From Vespa crabro (lineage: Eukaryota > Arthropoda > Insecta > Hymenoptera > Vespidae), in contig NC_060956.1 of assembly GCF_910589235.1 (NCBI RefSeq), forward strand, positions 17,080,499-17,144,498: 64,000 nt of DNA, in the 5' to 3' direction. A model generated the notes under the pieces. The model worked only from the letters and a program-made list of their open reading frames with translations, searched no databases and was not told the DNA's origin. This document shows positions 12,159 to 25,310 of this stretch, in pieces. The position numbers and the translations under genes were made by a program. Position 1 is the stretch's first letter. The number at the start of each line of letters is the position of its first letter.

Positions 12159-14171
12159 ATGGAGTCGTTTACGTCGTTTATGGACATTTTTAGAAGATGT
12201 GTACAAGAAAACAATACTGATGATCTAGTAGATTTTTTAAAGGATAGTCGTAAATACTTCCAAAGTTTAACGAAAGAAGAGAGCAGTGAGTGTTCAGATA
12301 TATATATATATATATAGAAATATTAAGTATATATATAGAAATATTAACATATCTAAAATTTATTTAAATCACAAATTTTTTTCCACAGAACAAGCATTAT
12401 TGAATCTTTTTAATAGCGATAGTGGATTGCTCTCTTTTCTCAAGAATGAACTTGATAGGCCAGTATCACGACAAAATTTTGATAAAGTGGTTAAAGAAGT
12501 TTTTCTAATAATTGAATTTATTATAGAAAATTTTCATATGATATTTCATCAGTATATTCTACCAATTAAAGTAAGAATACAACTTGATATGTGTAAAATA
12601 ATGGATATCTTATATATTGTAAGTTCATCATTTAAAGTAAAGTTTTTGTGATTTATTTATTTTATTTAGGCTATTTGTCAATTGGCGCTTATTATGCATT
12701 GTCCTGTAAATATCAAAAAGGCTGCTTGTAGTACTTTGAACAAATTAATAAAAACATTTGAAGAAAATAAGTTAAATTTAGATGAAACAATCGAAGAGTT
12801 TATGTCTAAATTTAATGAAAAATATAAACTCAATTTCATTGGTATGTCATTTAATAACATGTTGAAAACAATAGTAATCCTTATTTAACATAACATATAA
12901 ACATTTCTTGAAAGCATGTACTTTTATTACAGAAAGAAGTTTCATCTTCTCTGTTTTTGGAACAATTGCACAATATCATCCACAAATTTCAAAATTGCAG
13001 AGATATAAAAATAATATTTTTATATTATTGTTTAATGATTTTAAAAACCAGGTATAATGCATTATTACTTGAATATTCTACATGTACATGTAATAATAAT
13101 ATTTTTATCTTTATAGTATAATCCGTCATTAAAGAATCAACGTAATGAGATTCAAATTTATTTGGAAGTTCTTACTAATATCTTAAATAATCTTTGTGAA
13201 ACTGAGGAAATAGATTCAGAATATTATGCAGAATTATATAAATGGATCAAATATCTTAGCATGCCAAATGAAAATTCAGCAAAGAAGTATATTATGAGAG
13301 CAGCAATTATTTTGTTATCAAGACATATGAATTTATTTTCTACATTTGTATGCAATGATTATGAACATTGGCATATATTGTTTACTAATTTAACAAAAGA
13401 GAAAGATACAAATGGACAATGTGGGCAACAAGCCTTGAAAGCCTATTACAATAATTTTGAAATTATGTTAAGATCTAGTGATGAAGAAAAAAATAAAACA
13501 ATGTTTCTGGTAATAAATTTTTACATACAATAAGAATATACTTCATTTTTAATATTTAATAATATGTATTTAAATAACATTTATATTTATATATATGTAA
13601 TGTGAACTTTCAGTATTTTAAAAATCTTCTTAAAGAACAACTAATGGATCCTGCATTAGATCCAAATTCATTAAGACTTGTAGTATATGGATTTAGTAAA
13701 TTGGCTGCTCCTTGTAAAAGATATTTTAGTAATGAAGTTAAAGATATGTATTTATTTATTGCTCGCTATGCAGTTCCTTTGTGTTTGAGGTATTTAGTTT
13801 TTATTATATTCTAACAACAAATATATCTATAAATATAGATATACATGTATTATCACTCTGTATATAATTATTAAAAATTGATATATTTCTTATTTGTACT
13901 TTAGAGAAAATGTGGAACATACACAATTTGAAAATATCAATGATTACCAAGAAGCATTATCAGAAATACTTCTTTACGTATCAGATGTGTCCATTGGGCA
14001 AATAAAACTTCTGATAAAAATTAGTGTTTTCTCTATTAAAAGATATCCTGATTTCTCTGGGATCCGTAAAACTTATGTAATTTCGTCTTTAATAAAAACT
14101 ATAATTAATATAGCTTCTATAAATAAAATATTATTAGATGAATTTCTTTATAATATAAGTAAGTATATGTG

Positions 14172-14223
<52 letters not shown>

Positions 14224-17200
14224 TTTAATTTAATTAATATAAAAATCTTCTATTTTAATATATTCTAATTTTATATAGTTCTTGATGGTATTGTGTGGAC
14301 ATGCTCACACACATTGCAGATTGATGCTGAATTGCAACGTGAGCTACATAATCTTTCAGAATGTCCAACTTGTTACAAGAATTATTTACCTTTGTGGACC
14401 GAATTGCTGAAACCAAATAGATACAAATATGGAAAAATATTAATAGCACAGCAAGTGTTTGATAAAATAATAAACGTCTATATTATGTTACTAACTAAAA
14501 TAAATTTAAATACTAAGATAAAGGAAGATTGTATTCTTTCTGATGCAGCTTTGTCTCAAATTGCTGAAAATGAAACAGATTTCAGGATATTTCTTAATAT
14601 GGTGGATCTTATGATTGATATAATTGACCAGATGGAACCGTTTCTGTTGAAAAATACAATACATAAATTTTTATATGAAATTATTAGAATGTCTTATAGA
14701 TATCCTTTGATATCAGGATTTTACAAATTAGTTCATGCAATCATAAAGAATTCTGAAATATTTTCTGCTCTGAATAATGAAGATGATAATGATACAGAAA
14801 TACGAGAATTACTGCATAAATATTTGATAAATACTTTAGATCAAATAATTTCTTTTTCCAATGAGTTATTCACTGCTTGTCTTTATTTAATTATGTGTAT
14901 GCCAATTACTTACGTTGCAAACGTATTGGATCGTACGATTCCTACATTCAAAATTGCTATTATGATGAGTTTGAATGACTTCGACCTTGCTTCTGTTATA
15001 CTTGATACTTTAGAAAAATGGATATCTCATTTAAATCGAGAAGATACAAAAGATTTCTTATTAGAAATAATACCACATTTAGAATTATTTTTACAAAGCA
15101 AGGAAAGCTCTACTGAATTATTACAAGATATTATAAAGTCTGAAAGAAAAGTTATTAAACATATAACTCTAATTGATAATGACAACACATTGGAAAGTCT
15201 CCAAAGAAGAATCCTTTTATTCTTTGGCTCATTGGATTCTAATGTTTTATCAGATGTTGTATATAGAAGAGCTTTAAACACAGGATCAACTTGGGATAAG
15301 AAAGATTTACTGAAATGTACATTGCTTTTTCCAGATTTGAGTGTAGAGTTTCATTTTGATAAAATTTTTCCCAGATTGATAACATTAGCTCAAAGTTCTG
15401 GAGATAGACGCACAAAAGTAATTGCAAGTGAATTACTTCATAAAATGGTTTCATTTATTCTTGGTAAAACAAAACAACATTTAAGATTAGAAGATATAGA
15501 TCGTTTTGCTACTTTATATGAAGCATTATTTCCAGTATTACTTGACCTTAGTTGTGATTCTGATGAAGTTGTGTGGAAACTCTTTCAACCTCTAATGATA
15601 CAATTGTCGCATTGGTTGAGTTCACAATTTATGTCCAATTCACTTGCAACCGATCTGTTTATAAATTCACTTTTTAATGGTCTATGTAATAATGGAAAGT
15701 CATCTGTCAGAGAATTTTCTGGCTTATGTTTAGCCGAATTTACAAATTGGTCTTTGAGACAATTATCAAAGATGAACGAACTCAATATTTATGTTAATAA
15801 TATCATAACAAAAATTACTAATTTTGCAATACATCCTTCTAAGTGCAAACGTATAGCAGCAGCTACTGCTTTTAATCATCTTTATAGATTTATGCGTGAA
15901 CATGAAGAAATAATTACAACATATTGGTTAGAGCTATTATATTGCTTTATTAAAAGTTTAGAAGAATGTAATGATATTTCAATTCATAATGCTCTTAACC
16001 ATATCAATAAAGTCATACAAATTAAAGAAGATTTATTGAATGAAGATCATCCACAATGTAGAAAGCCATCTGCATTTACAGGAAGAACATTAACTGATGC
16101 AGTTAATTGGTTATTTACCCAATGTGGATCTTTGGATCCAAATTGCAGACAAAAGAGTATGGAATTGTTTGTTCAGATTTCTAAATGTCTTTTTATTTAT
16201 AATTCACCAATAGAATTTATTGAATCTTATATTGAGAAAAATGGAATACAAGCAATTAATTGTATAATACTAAAAGATTTAAAATTAAAAGAAGAAAATG
16301 TTTCCTTTCAAAATATATTATTGCTTTTGAAAAGTTTGGATTGTTATATGTGGTTGATAAACAAAAAATTAATCGACATAAATTATTTATTCACTGATAT
16401 AAATCCTGAGAAAGATGTTATTTTCGATTATATAAAAAATTTTATACACTTACTATTGAAAGTTAAGATACAAACAGAAGATGAAGTAGTAATTTCTAAA
16501 GAAGCTGAACAATTACAAACATTGCAATGCAAAATTATAATGACAATATTCGATTTTATTAAAATTCTTCTCAATTTAAATAGTAATATTATACCTGATT
16601 TTTTTCTCAATGAAGAACTATTTGAATTAATAGCTAAATGTGTAATATGTCCACAAGTATTAGGATTTGACATGAGAAATATTACAATAAAAGAACAATT
16701 ACCATTATTATTGGAACATTTACTACAAGTACTTGTACAAAAAATGAATGAATCATTACAGTATTCTTTTAAAAAAAAAATAGAAAGTTATGTAATGAAA
16801 CATTGTACTACTTTTTTGGCTTTACATAGAAATAATGATACAATATCTACAGAAATCAGGGAATATGTGAAAGGTCTTATTATATTAGAAAATTGTAATA
16901 TTCTTTCTCAATTGTGTAAGGTCAGCATTGATATAAATATTATTTTATAATTGATAAAGCCATAACATATATTATCACTCATTGTTTATTGCAGGATCAA
17001 AAAACTTTCGAAAATTTAGAACATAATGTTGAATATATTTTTAACTCTTTGTCAAAAAAGGAAGCTGGAAGTTTGGTTTGTGTTAGTTTCCATTCACAAA
17101 CAATAGAATATTTACAGAGTGTGATGGAATTGTTTCTTACAAATTGTAAGGTAAATAATTTCTTTATAATATGAGTACATAATTGTGATAAATAGGTATC

Positions 17201-20200
17201 TGTGATATTGTCTTAGAAATAGTATTATCATAATATTTTTAAAAAATATTTATTTTTTGTCTTAATTTAAAAATTTATTTCAGCCATCAATGACAAAAAA
17301 ATTAATAAATTTAATTGGAAACAATGATATGTTATTTGGACTAGATTCTATAGAAATATCATATGGAGAATATTTTTTGAATACATTTAAAGATATCATT
17401 TTTGGATATATTTTAAAAGATATAGAAGAAACTATGACAATTCTTGAAAATCTATTACAAACAAATACATCTTTTGCATTAATTATGTTAGAAGAATTAA
17501 TGCTATTTACACAGCATCACAAAAATAAATTTAAAGATAATATAGAACCTTTAGTAACTACAATCATAAAAAAATTCATTACTTTAAACAGAACTGTAAA
17601 TAATATTGAGAGCAGAAAAGAGAAACTAATTAACATATATGGAATTTCTGTGCATTTATTGCATGATCCTATAAAGGTTGTGCATATGTCAGAATATTTT
17701 TATCAATGGATTCTAAAAGAATTCGCAACAGAAAAAATAGATATTGAATATAAGACTAAACTTCTAGAAAATTTCCTTGTGTGTTTAACAGATATGTCAT
17801 CTACATATAAACCTGAATTAGTTACTATTCTGCACACATTAAGAAAAGATAGACTTTCGATATCGCAAAACATATTGTCTAAGCATAGTATAGATGCAAT
17901 GAAAATTAAAAATTGTTTCTATATGCTATTAACTCTATTACCTATTACAAAATCGTTAATAGTTTTTGAAACTATAATTTTCTTTGCTGCAGGTGGTGGT
18001 GAATATTTGTTCACTGAAAAATTACAGGAGTGTATGAAAAAATATTTTAATACTATTCCTTGTAATTGTGTTTTAAAATCATTAGAAATGTGTTATAAAT
18101 ACTTTATGGATTTTAACAGTTTTGGAAATGATAGCTCCAGTAGATTTGACATTTTGCAAAAGTTTCTTTTACCAATATTTCAGTTTTGCAACATAACTGA
18201 AATTGAACAATTTTATGAGAACAATATTAAAGATATTTATACAATTATTACCAAAGATCTTATAGGTAATAATATAGATAAACAACAACTTATTATATCT
18301 ACAATTGGATGTTATGAACTTGTTGCTATTATGTTTGCAAAAATAGATATACTAAAAATAACTGGTGTTGAAAGCAAAATTACAAGAAATGCTATTGATA
18401 ACGTTAATACTGGTAAAGAACTTTTATTAGAATTATATAAAAGTACTATTCATGTGAGATCATTGAGAACAAATAATCCAGAACATAAGGAAATTATGAG
18501 ATTATTGCAGTGTTCTGCATATAATTGTTCCATAGCAATTGTAAGTTTAAAAGATGAAGAAGAAGCATATATGAGTGTATTTGGTGAAAATAGAAGTAAA
18601 AATATGCTTATATGGGAAAATATTATCGATTTGGATAAGAAATACAATATTCAACAAACTATTGAACATTATTCTAAAAATCAAAAAAAGCTAATTAATA
18701 TAAGAAACTTCGTGAACCAACAATTTAATAGGAATGAAAGGAATTATTCATACATTTATAGCTACAACATAGCTGAATCAACACTCAATGAAGATTTAAA
18801 TGCTTATGATTTAAATGAAACTAATATTATTCGTAAATCTAATAATAGTAACAAAGAAGAAAGTATGAGCTTATTGTTTGAGTCTGATGATTTGAACGAT
18901 CATGAATGTATGCCATCTATTTGTGGAGTGCTAATACATATGATATCTAAAGAAATTTACAATATTTCCGACAAAGATAATCTCTCATTGCCTAAATTAT
19001 TAAAATGTTTCCATGATTCTATGTTAATTCAAGGCAATAATAATATCAGATTGTTTATGTTAAAAGTTATATTAAATACCTCACAGCTGTTTGAACATTA
19101 TGCAAAATTTTTTCTTCTTCCAGTTATGGCTACTATTAATTCATATTTAAACACAAACAAGTTAAATTATATTATTACTGATGCTTTATTGACATTAATA
19201 GATTGGCATAAAGTTGCCATACCTAATGAAACTAAGGAGAAAGTATGCGCCCAAAAACTGTTTGAAGGACTTCTTCAAAAAGTACTAATATCTGACGATA
19301 AAAATACACCAAGAGCAATTTATAAACATAATGTTAATATTATTAGAATGATGGTTAAAGTTTGGCAGCCATGTTTAAAAGTTCCAACAAATTTAAATGA
19401 AATAATGATAAATGCACCTAAAGCAGCAATTCATCTGATATTAATATGTTTAGCTAACAATATGCATGCAGAAATTATTTGTAGAGATGATATTTTAGAA
19501 TTTCTACAGAAAGTTGTTGAAAATTGGCAAACAGATGAAGAAATGATTTTACAAAGTTGTGAAGCTCTTGGAATAATATGTAAATTTTTTAAAAGTGATG
19601 TGAATAATTCTACTAAATTACATGACATTGCTGAAAAATTACGAATTTTTTTTCGACAGATGCAAATGAAATTTGAAAATAGACAAATTAGGTGTATTCA
19701 GGCTTTGTGTAAGAATTATCCAGATCTAGCCATAGAATATATTGAATTTATTACACTAAATATGTCCAGAGTTGATTCTATGGGAAAAGCTATTTGTCTA
19801 GAATTATTTTTGTTAACAATTCCACAACTTTCTAAAGAACAAATCATAAAGGAACTTAATTACATAAAGTTCCACGATATATTAAAAAACCGAATTGCAC
19901 TTCGTGAAAAAATAGCACTTCAAATTATAAATGCATTAGTTCTTATATTAGAACCATTGGATCTATTGCCACTTGCTAAGTTGGTTTCTCCATATGTAAA
20001 GCATGATTTTTCAGAATATAGAGAGATAGTTTACAAAATCTTTATGAATATATATAATAGATATTTAAAAATTACTCCATATGATAATAATATAGAAGAG
20101 TTGATGTATGTAAGTAAACAAATTCTACTTGAAGGTTTATTGGATCCTGCTATAGAATTACAAACTAAGATATTAAATTTTTGGACAGAAGATAACAATT

Positions 20201-23200
20201 TAGCAAACAAAACAACAGATAGATTGTTAGAAATTTTGAACATATATTCACCCAATATAGAAGATGTTTTTCTACCATTTATATCACTTACAATGTTGCA
20301 TCTTCTAACAAAGACAGTTCAGTATAAAAGTAAAATGTTCGATCCTTTAACTACATGTGTTTATAAAAATTATGAAATTGTTCCGTCATGGAAAATAAAA
20401 AATGTAGGATCTGTTGCACCATTATTTGCTTCTTCGTTGGCAAGTCAAATGACTCAAGTATTTACTCAAACAATATCTTCAATAGATAATTTTGATTATT
20501 TTTATACATCATCTCAAAATAGTAACATCAACATAAAGTTACATGCAACAGAAGATCCAAAATTTGAACCGACATATCTGGATGAAGATCGCGCCAACCA
20601 AATGTTTTTGAATGATATGGAATACGATAGGAATTTACAAACATCAAAGATTTTACAACCTGCTGATAATAAACGATCAGAAAGATTTGTAGCCAATCAA
20701 TCTGTTATTATAGATTTTATAAAAAAGAAAGAAATAACAAAAAATTCACAACATGCTGAAATGATAAAAAAGGAAGCAATAAGACAAAGGAATAGTGTAA
20801 AGTTATGCAGGTAAGTATTTTTATATACATATACTAGAAACATTAAGAGTATTTCATTATAATTTTGTTTTACAAAATTGTAGGGAGTATAGATTAGGCG
20901 ACTTTCCTGATATTGAAATTACTCTTTCCGATTTAACTGAATCATTGCAAAACTTAATCAAAAAGGATCAACTAATTTGTAAAGACATAACAGTTACTAT
21001 GTTTAGTTCTTTTATAGAAGCTATTAAAAATCAACAGGATACAAATATCTTCAATGATATTATTTCAATCTTAAAGCAAATATTATGTAACTGTCAAGGA
21101 AGATCTCCCCTCATGGCTGCAGTGTTAGAAACAATGTTTACATGTCATATAATTGACTGTTCTCCTGACATTACAGCAAAGATTTCTAAGGCAAATAATT
21201 TTAATTCGATTGCTACACTTCTTTTAGAAGAAAATTTAATATATTATTTAGATGAAACACCACCACCTCAGAAAAGAATACATTTGATTGAGAATGAAAT
21301 CAATGAGCAGACTAATAAATGGATACAATTAGCGAAACTTTATGAATCTATGAATGAAACTGACATTGTTTTAAGCATTTTTCGAGATAAAATTGATAAT
21401 AAACATTTACAGGTATTGAATTATGTAATATACATATTACATACAAACAATAACAATTGTTTTATTTCTCAATATATTTCTTTTAATTTTAATGTTTATT
21501 ATTATCATTATTATTATTTATGTAAAACCTAAATTTTATTCCAGGACTCATCTTTTGCACGAGTTACATCTGATTGGATAAGAGGAAAATCTGCATATGA
21601 AACTGTCTATACATTAGAAACAGGATTAATTAAAGAACATTGTCTCCAAGGTTTATTCGAATGCTTGAGTCATTTGTCAGATTGGGACGAAATTAATAAA
21701 TATATAAAAGATAGATTGGATAAAAATTTTGAAAATATTTGGAATGATACATGGAAAAATTGGATGTTTCCATGGCTGTTTCAGGTGTATGTACACAAAT
21801 CATTATTTTCAGATGAAAGTTTAGAGTTTAATGAATTTAAGGAAGTTTTAAACGTTTGGTTTGAAGATGAACAGAAATTAAGTTATATTAAACGTAATTT
21901 TGGAGAAGATATAGCTGTATTTTTTTTAAATGAAGAACGAACCGTTGCTCATGATTTTCTAAATGCTGCTCTTGATGAACTAAGAGAAGAGTGGATACAT
22001 CTACATCCACTATCAGTTCAACTTAAAAAAAAGAAATTGGAAAAACTGCATGGAATCAGTGACATTGATCTATTTTTAAAATATTTGAAAGTCTCAGAAA
22101 CTACTCAAGGTGCACAAGATTTACTAAGATTTTGGTCTAAGAATATTCCTTCAATACAAGATGACCTTCTCTTATGGAATAAACTGATCTTGTATAGAAC
22201 AAACTTTATACCTCTGTATATAAAACATATAAAAAGTATAATGGAAACAGATACACAAAGTGATGAAGAATATAAGTATATTAATGAATTACAGAATATT
22301 TCTTATCAATTATCACTTGATATGATTAATATGTCTATAAGTCACAGAAATAAATCTATAGCAAGTGAACATTTTTCCTGTCTGAAGAAACAGATTGATT
22401 TCTGTTCACCACAAATTAAGCATAAATATATATTAACTGCAGCTAGACTTAAATACCTAAAAGGAGAAGATGAATCAGTTATTGACAAAAAATTATCTTA
22501 TTATGTTTTTTCATGGAAATATTCACATAAAATATTATATCAAAATAATCTTGATATTTTGCTACATATTGCTACTAGACAACATATAAGTATGTTAGCT
22601 ACAAGATTTGTACAGTTAAGTTATGAAAATGCACAATTTGCTGATATATTATTCAAAAATGACATAATCTTAAAAGAACTATGTGTCGAATTCAGCAATA
22701 TTGAGAATATAAGAAATCTATTGGAATCTTATAGCTTTAATAAAATGAAAGAATGTTGTAGCATTGGAAATAAAAAAGATTGTTATTTTATTTTGTCAAA
22801 ATATTGTTATGATCAACTTTGTAAATTTTCTAATAATATTAATTTTTTTAAAGAATTTGTTAATTCTACATTAAAAGCAATGAGCTATGGTTCAGTAGAT
22901 GCAGCACATTATTTTCCTTGTTTATTGAAATATCAGTATTTGAATAATGATGAAGTTAAAGAGATTTTTATAAGTAATACTAGCGAAATTCAGTCTTGGC
23001 TATTTCTTAGATGGCAGGCACAATTATTTTCTCATCTAGGGACATCAATAGCAGATTTGATCATACCGATTATTGAAAGAATTATTCAAGATTATCCAAA
23101 TGCTCTTATATACACACTTCGTTTAACAATACAAACGAATCCGAGTGTCATGAATGATTCACGAATGTATAAAATCAGGCAATTTCTGTACGATAATCGA

Positions 23201-25097
23201 GAATTAGAACAATTTCTTGAGGCAATGCAATATGTAGTTCAACCAGAATCATATTTGCAGTATTATCTCCATGAATGTATTAAAAATTTGTCCAAGGGTA
23301 CAGCAACTGCAATTGATATGTTGTTGAAAAAAATTTATCCATCTTCAAGAAAAAACAGAAATGAACCAAGACCAGGAAATACTTATGGTATCTTTAAAAA
23401 TAGTAAATTTAATTTAACACGACTTGAAACAATGAAAGACGAGAAAGAAATTCGTCAATATTTACAAATTATAAATGAAACTCTGAAACAATCTTTTAAA
23501 GCAAGGAAAATCAGTACATTATTGAAAGATTATAGTCCGTGGTTATGTGAGTTTAATGAAAGTCATTTAGAAGTACCAGGACAATATACAGGCTATAGAA
23601 AACCCATGCCACAATATCACACTAAGATTATGAAAATAGAACCAATTGTAAAAGTTATGGAATCATTACGTAAACCAGTTCGTATCACTATAGTAGGAGA
23701 TGATGCAAAGGATTATATGTTCTTAAACAAATTTGGAGAAGATTTAAGACTGGATCAAAGATTACAACAAACTTTTTCAATCATAAATAAAACTTTGAAT
23801 ACAGACATAGCTTGTAAACAACGTCATTTATTTATTGATACTTATCAAGTATGTAGATTTATAATGTAATTTCATAAATAATTCATATATCACCTAAATT
23901 AAATAAAAATATAATTTATTGTATATTAATTGCAGGTAATTCCACTATCAACATCATTGGGACTTATACAATGGATTAAAAATACTAAACCATTACAAGA
24001 TTTAATTTCTTTTACTATTCCTGAAAATAAACGTCTTCATTATGAAACCATTGAAACAGACTACACTGCATGGATTAAAAAGGCTGGATCTTCTGGAAAG
24101 TTAGCAGTACAATATAAAGAAGCAACTTTAAAATATGATGCTAATGCAGTTACTATACAAATGAATAAACTGATTGCTAAAACAGAATGGGATTTGTTGC
24201 GTAAAACATGTATAATACTATGTCCATCGCCGGAGAGTTTTATAACATTTAGACGAAATTTTATTACTAGTTATGCCACAATGTGTGCTGTACATTGGAT
24301 TTTGGGTATTGGAGATCGTCATTTATCAAACATTTTAATTTCAATTGGATCAGGGAAATGTTTAGGTGTCGATTTTGATCAGGCTTTTGATGCTGGCATT
24401 GATTCAATGATACCTCAACTTATGCCATTTCGCTTGACACCTCAAATTCTTGGACTCTTAAAACCATTTACTGAAAAGGACCTCTTTGGAGCAACAATGA
24501 TTCATGTTTTAAAAGCTTTGCAGTGTGATAAGAGTACTATTCTTGCATGTTTAGATGTTTTTATACATGAACCTTTAAATTGGACAGAAAGTGTTAATAA
24601 AGCATTGGAAAGAGTTGAAGAAGTGAATACAGGTAAATATAGAGAAGTATATAACGTTACATTTATACATTAACTTTCACATATATATATTTGTAATTAT
24701 AAGTTATATATTTGTATATTAATTAATTTATGTAAATTATAGATGTGAAATGGCTACCACAGAAAAGAATAAGTATTGTGGAAAAAAAATTGAATGGCAA
24801 TAAACCATCAATAATAACATTGGAACAATTGAAGGATCTCTATAGTGATCAATATTTTGATAGATATTATGTAATAGTTAATGGCAATGATGGTATTAAA
24901 CGTATTCGTTTCAATATGAGAGATGATAAGTTAACAGCAGAAGAACAAGTAAAATTTATTTTTCATTATTAGTAATTGTTCCGTCAATATTGCATATATT
25001 TATGAATATATTTTCACAGGTTGAATGTTTATTAGATCAAGCGACAGATTTAAATATTTTGGGCCGTACCTTTGTTGGTTGGAAATCATGGCTATAA
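12159..25097 (+). CDS. PRKDC: DNA-dependent protein kinase catalytic subunit (DNA-PKcs)
   Basis: Fifteen coding exons: 12159-12285, 12389-12618, 12670-12841, 12933-13051, 13117-13509, 13614-13789, 13905-14158, 14279-16920, 16995-17150, 17284-20810, 20884-21412, 21545-23848, 23936-24632, 24743-24948, 25020-25097. All join in frame to 3869 residues, slightly shorter than the about 4,100 of vertebrates. An in-frame TAG precedes the ATG. Order: a long alpha-helical HEAT region (about 1-2400), a TQ/SQ cluster (2477-2505), KRSERF and the REYRLGDFPDI segment, a FAT domain (about 2776-3400), the PI3K-like kinase (about 3480-3790) and a FATC tail (VECLLDQATDLNILGRT, ending GWKSWL). Kinase residues: Lys3504 in FLNKFGEDLR, Asp3670 and Asn3675 in GDRHLSN, and LMPFRLT. 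The DFG motif reads DFD (3689-3691). Known role: Ku-bound kinase of non-homologous end joining. The gene is intact, with no frameshift or stop. Confidence 0.95.
14176..14220. repeat. (TA)n microsatellite in a DNA-PKcs intron
   Basis: TA run inside the intron between coding exons 7 and 8 of DNA-PKcs. Confidence 0.95.
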
Positions 25098-25310
25098 ACC
25101 AATATAAATATTAGAAATAAATTTAATAAAATCTAATATAGTAATAGAATAAGATGCTTTATATATTGTTATGTATAAATTTTTTTAATATATTACCTTT
25201 CATTAAATAAACTTCATTAATATTTTATAAAGTATTATGTCATCTAACCTCAAAAAACATTACGAAAGTGCAAAAAAGTGTATTTAAAAAATATTAATAT
25301 TTTCAGAAGA

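Noticed and set aside
14255..20696. Minus-strand open frames opposite DNA-PKcs
   Set aside because: They are antisense shadows of its large coding exons.
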